Assembly (NCBI GenBank): GCA_030631085.1
Contig: DAOVLV010000104.1
Span: forward strand, 1-6,625
DNA length: 6,625 bases
From: Planctomycetales bacterium
GTDB lineage: Bacteria; Planctomycetota; Phycisphaerae; SM23-33
Direction: 5' to 3'
Each line of letters starts with the position of its first letter. Position 1 is the first letter of the stretch. Below the pieces are notes generated by a model. The model saw only the letters and a list, made by a program, of their open reading frames with translations. It was not told the origin of the DNA and did no database searches. This document shows positions 5,646 through 6,625 of the stretch, piece after piece. The position numbers and the translations under genes were made by a program.

Positions 5646-6625
5646 ATGGAAAATCAAGCATCCCAACCCGGCACCCCGACTTCAGACGAACGGATTCTGT
5701 TGGAGCAGATTAACTCCCCATCCGATCTGAAGGACAAGTCGCCCGAGCAACTGGCTGAAATCGCCGAGCAGATTCGCCGGCTGATTATCGAGACGGTCTC
5801 GCACACCGGAGGACACCTCTCCAGCAACCTCGGCGCGGTCGAACTGACTATTGCACTGCACGTCGTCTTTGATTTCCCCCACGATCGTCTGCTCTGGGAC
5901 GTTGGGCACCAGTGCTATGCGCACAAGATTCTGACCGGAAGAGCCAAGCGGTTCGATACGCTCCGCCAGTCCGATGGAATCAGCGGATACCCCGCCCCAG
6001 CCGAAAGCGACCATGATCTTTTCGCCACCGGGCACGCCGGTACGGCAATATCGACAGCCTCGGGTCTGGCGTGGGCGGATAAATCCGCCGAGCGCAAGAT
6101 CGTCGCCGTCGTCGGCGATGCGTCAATCGCCAACGGCGTATCATTTGAGGCGATCAATAACGCCGGACTCCTTAATCGCCAGTTCCTCGTCGTACTCAAC
6201 GACAACTCAATGGCAATTGACGTTACGCAAGGCGCTATGGCCAAACTACTGGACCGCATACGCCTGACGCAGACTTACGCCGACTTCAAGCAGAGAACCG
6301 AGCACGCCCTGTCCAAAATGCCGCTGGGCGAGGAAATCACCGATACGCTCCGACACATCAAGGAAGGTCTGCGAACCACCATGCACGGCGAGCAACTTTT
6401 CGAGTCGTTAGGATTTCGCTATTTCGGCCCGGTCGATGGGCATGACATAAACGCCCTTCTCGATATCCTCCGCCGAGTCGCCCAAGTCCACCATCCGGTA
6501 CTGCTGCACGTCCACACGGAAAAAGGTCGGGGATGCGATTACGCCGTCGAGGACCCCTGCCGCTTCCACTCACCTGCCGCCCACACAGTCAACAACGGAG
6601 TTGTGGAATTCCCCACGACAGAGAG
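5646..6625 (+). CDS. dxs: 1-deoxy-D-xylulose-5-phosphate synthase (DXS), N-terminal half, 3' end off the window
   Basis: DXS is a thiamine diphosphate enzyme that joins pyruvate and glyceraldehyde 3-phosphate in the first step of the MEP isoprenoid pathway. The frame is open for 326 codons to the right edge, about half of a typical DXS. Recognised segments: LLEQINSPSDLKDKSPEQL (18-36), TGGHLSSNLGAVELTIALH (54-72, H57 equals the catalytic His49 of E. coli), WDVGHQCYAHKILTGR (84-99), ATGHAGTAIS (127-136, H130), the cofactor/Mg loop VVGDASIANG (155-164) with NDNSMAI (185-191), and FGPVDGHDI (260-268). D158 and N187 are 29 apart, as are the Mg ligands D152 and N181 in E. coli. The loop is GDA instead of the usual GDG. 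ATG at 5646 is the only possible early start, because an in-frame TAA lies at 5640-5642; there is no clear ribosome binding site, so translation is probably coupled to the upstream prenyltransferase gene. Confidence 0.95.
   Translation, partial: MENQASQPGTPTSDERILLEQINSPSDLKDKSPEQLAEIAEQIRRLIIETVSHTGGHLSSNLGAVELTIALHVVFDFPHDRLLWDVGHQCYAHKILTGRAKRFDTLRQSDGISGYPAPAESDHDLFATGHAGTAISTASGLAWADKSAERKIVAVVGDASIANGVSFEAINNAGLLNRQFLVVLNDNSMAIDVTQGAMAKLLDRIRLTQTYADFKQRTEHALSKMPLGEEITDTLRHIKEGLRTTMHGEQLFESLGFRYFGPVDGHDINALLDILRRVAQVHHPVLLHVHTEKGRGCDYAVEDPCRFHSPAAHTVNNGVVEFPTTE

Overview
The window looks like a stretch of a Gram-negative, lipid A-making bacterium with many short dispersed palindromic repeats. 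The best fit is a member of the Planctomycetota, perhaps the Phycisphaerae. This placement is an inference. It rests on the lpxA gene, the style of the YmdB-type and DXS proteins, and repeat families that recur in genomes of that phylum (elements that translate as HGRDARAT, NHKGHKEH and FEIRN). No rRNA or other taxonomic marker is present.

Layout, left to right. (1) Positions 1-701, minus strand: the N-terminal 233 residues of a GT-B glycosyltransferase of the glycogen/starch synthase type. It starts at a GTG with a strong ribosome binding site and runs off the left edge. A cluster of 19-nt palindromes lies inside the gene and is read in frame. (2) 702-799: a short divergent promoter region with a heptanucleotide repeat and a good sigma70-type promoter reading right. 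(3) 800-1654, plus: a YmdB-family metallophosphoesterase whose last ten codons lie in a dispersed repeat. (4) 1655-1761: a convergent intergenic region with two hairpins. (5) 3585-1762, minus: a secreted 607-residue protein of unrecognised family, possibly a polysaccharide-lyase-like fold. (6) 4479-3634, minus: lpxA, 48 nt upstream of (5) in the same direction. (7) 4480-4729: a divergent intergenic region mostly occupied by a 158-nt element with nested inverted repeats. (8) 4730-5635, plus: a short-chain polyprenyl diphosphate synthase (ispA/crtE type). (9) 5646 to the right edge, plus: the N-terminal half of dxs, 10 nt after (8).

How they work together: ispA and dxs form a clear isoprenoid operon. 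DXS makes the first intermediate of the MEP pathway, and IspA condenses the resulting C5 units into farnesyl or geranylgeranyl diphosphate. lpxA starts lipid A synthesis and may be co-transcribed with the secreted protein. The glycosyltransferase and ymdB are divergent and not obviously linked to the rest. The genes are mostly core metabolism and I see no new multi-gene system. The most unusual content is the density of distinct short repeat families, two of which have become part of protein-coding sequence.
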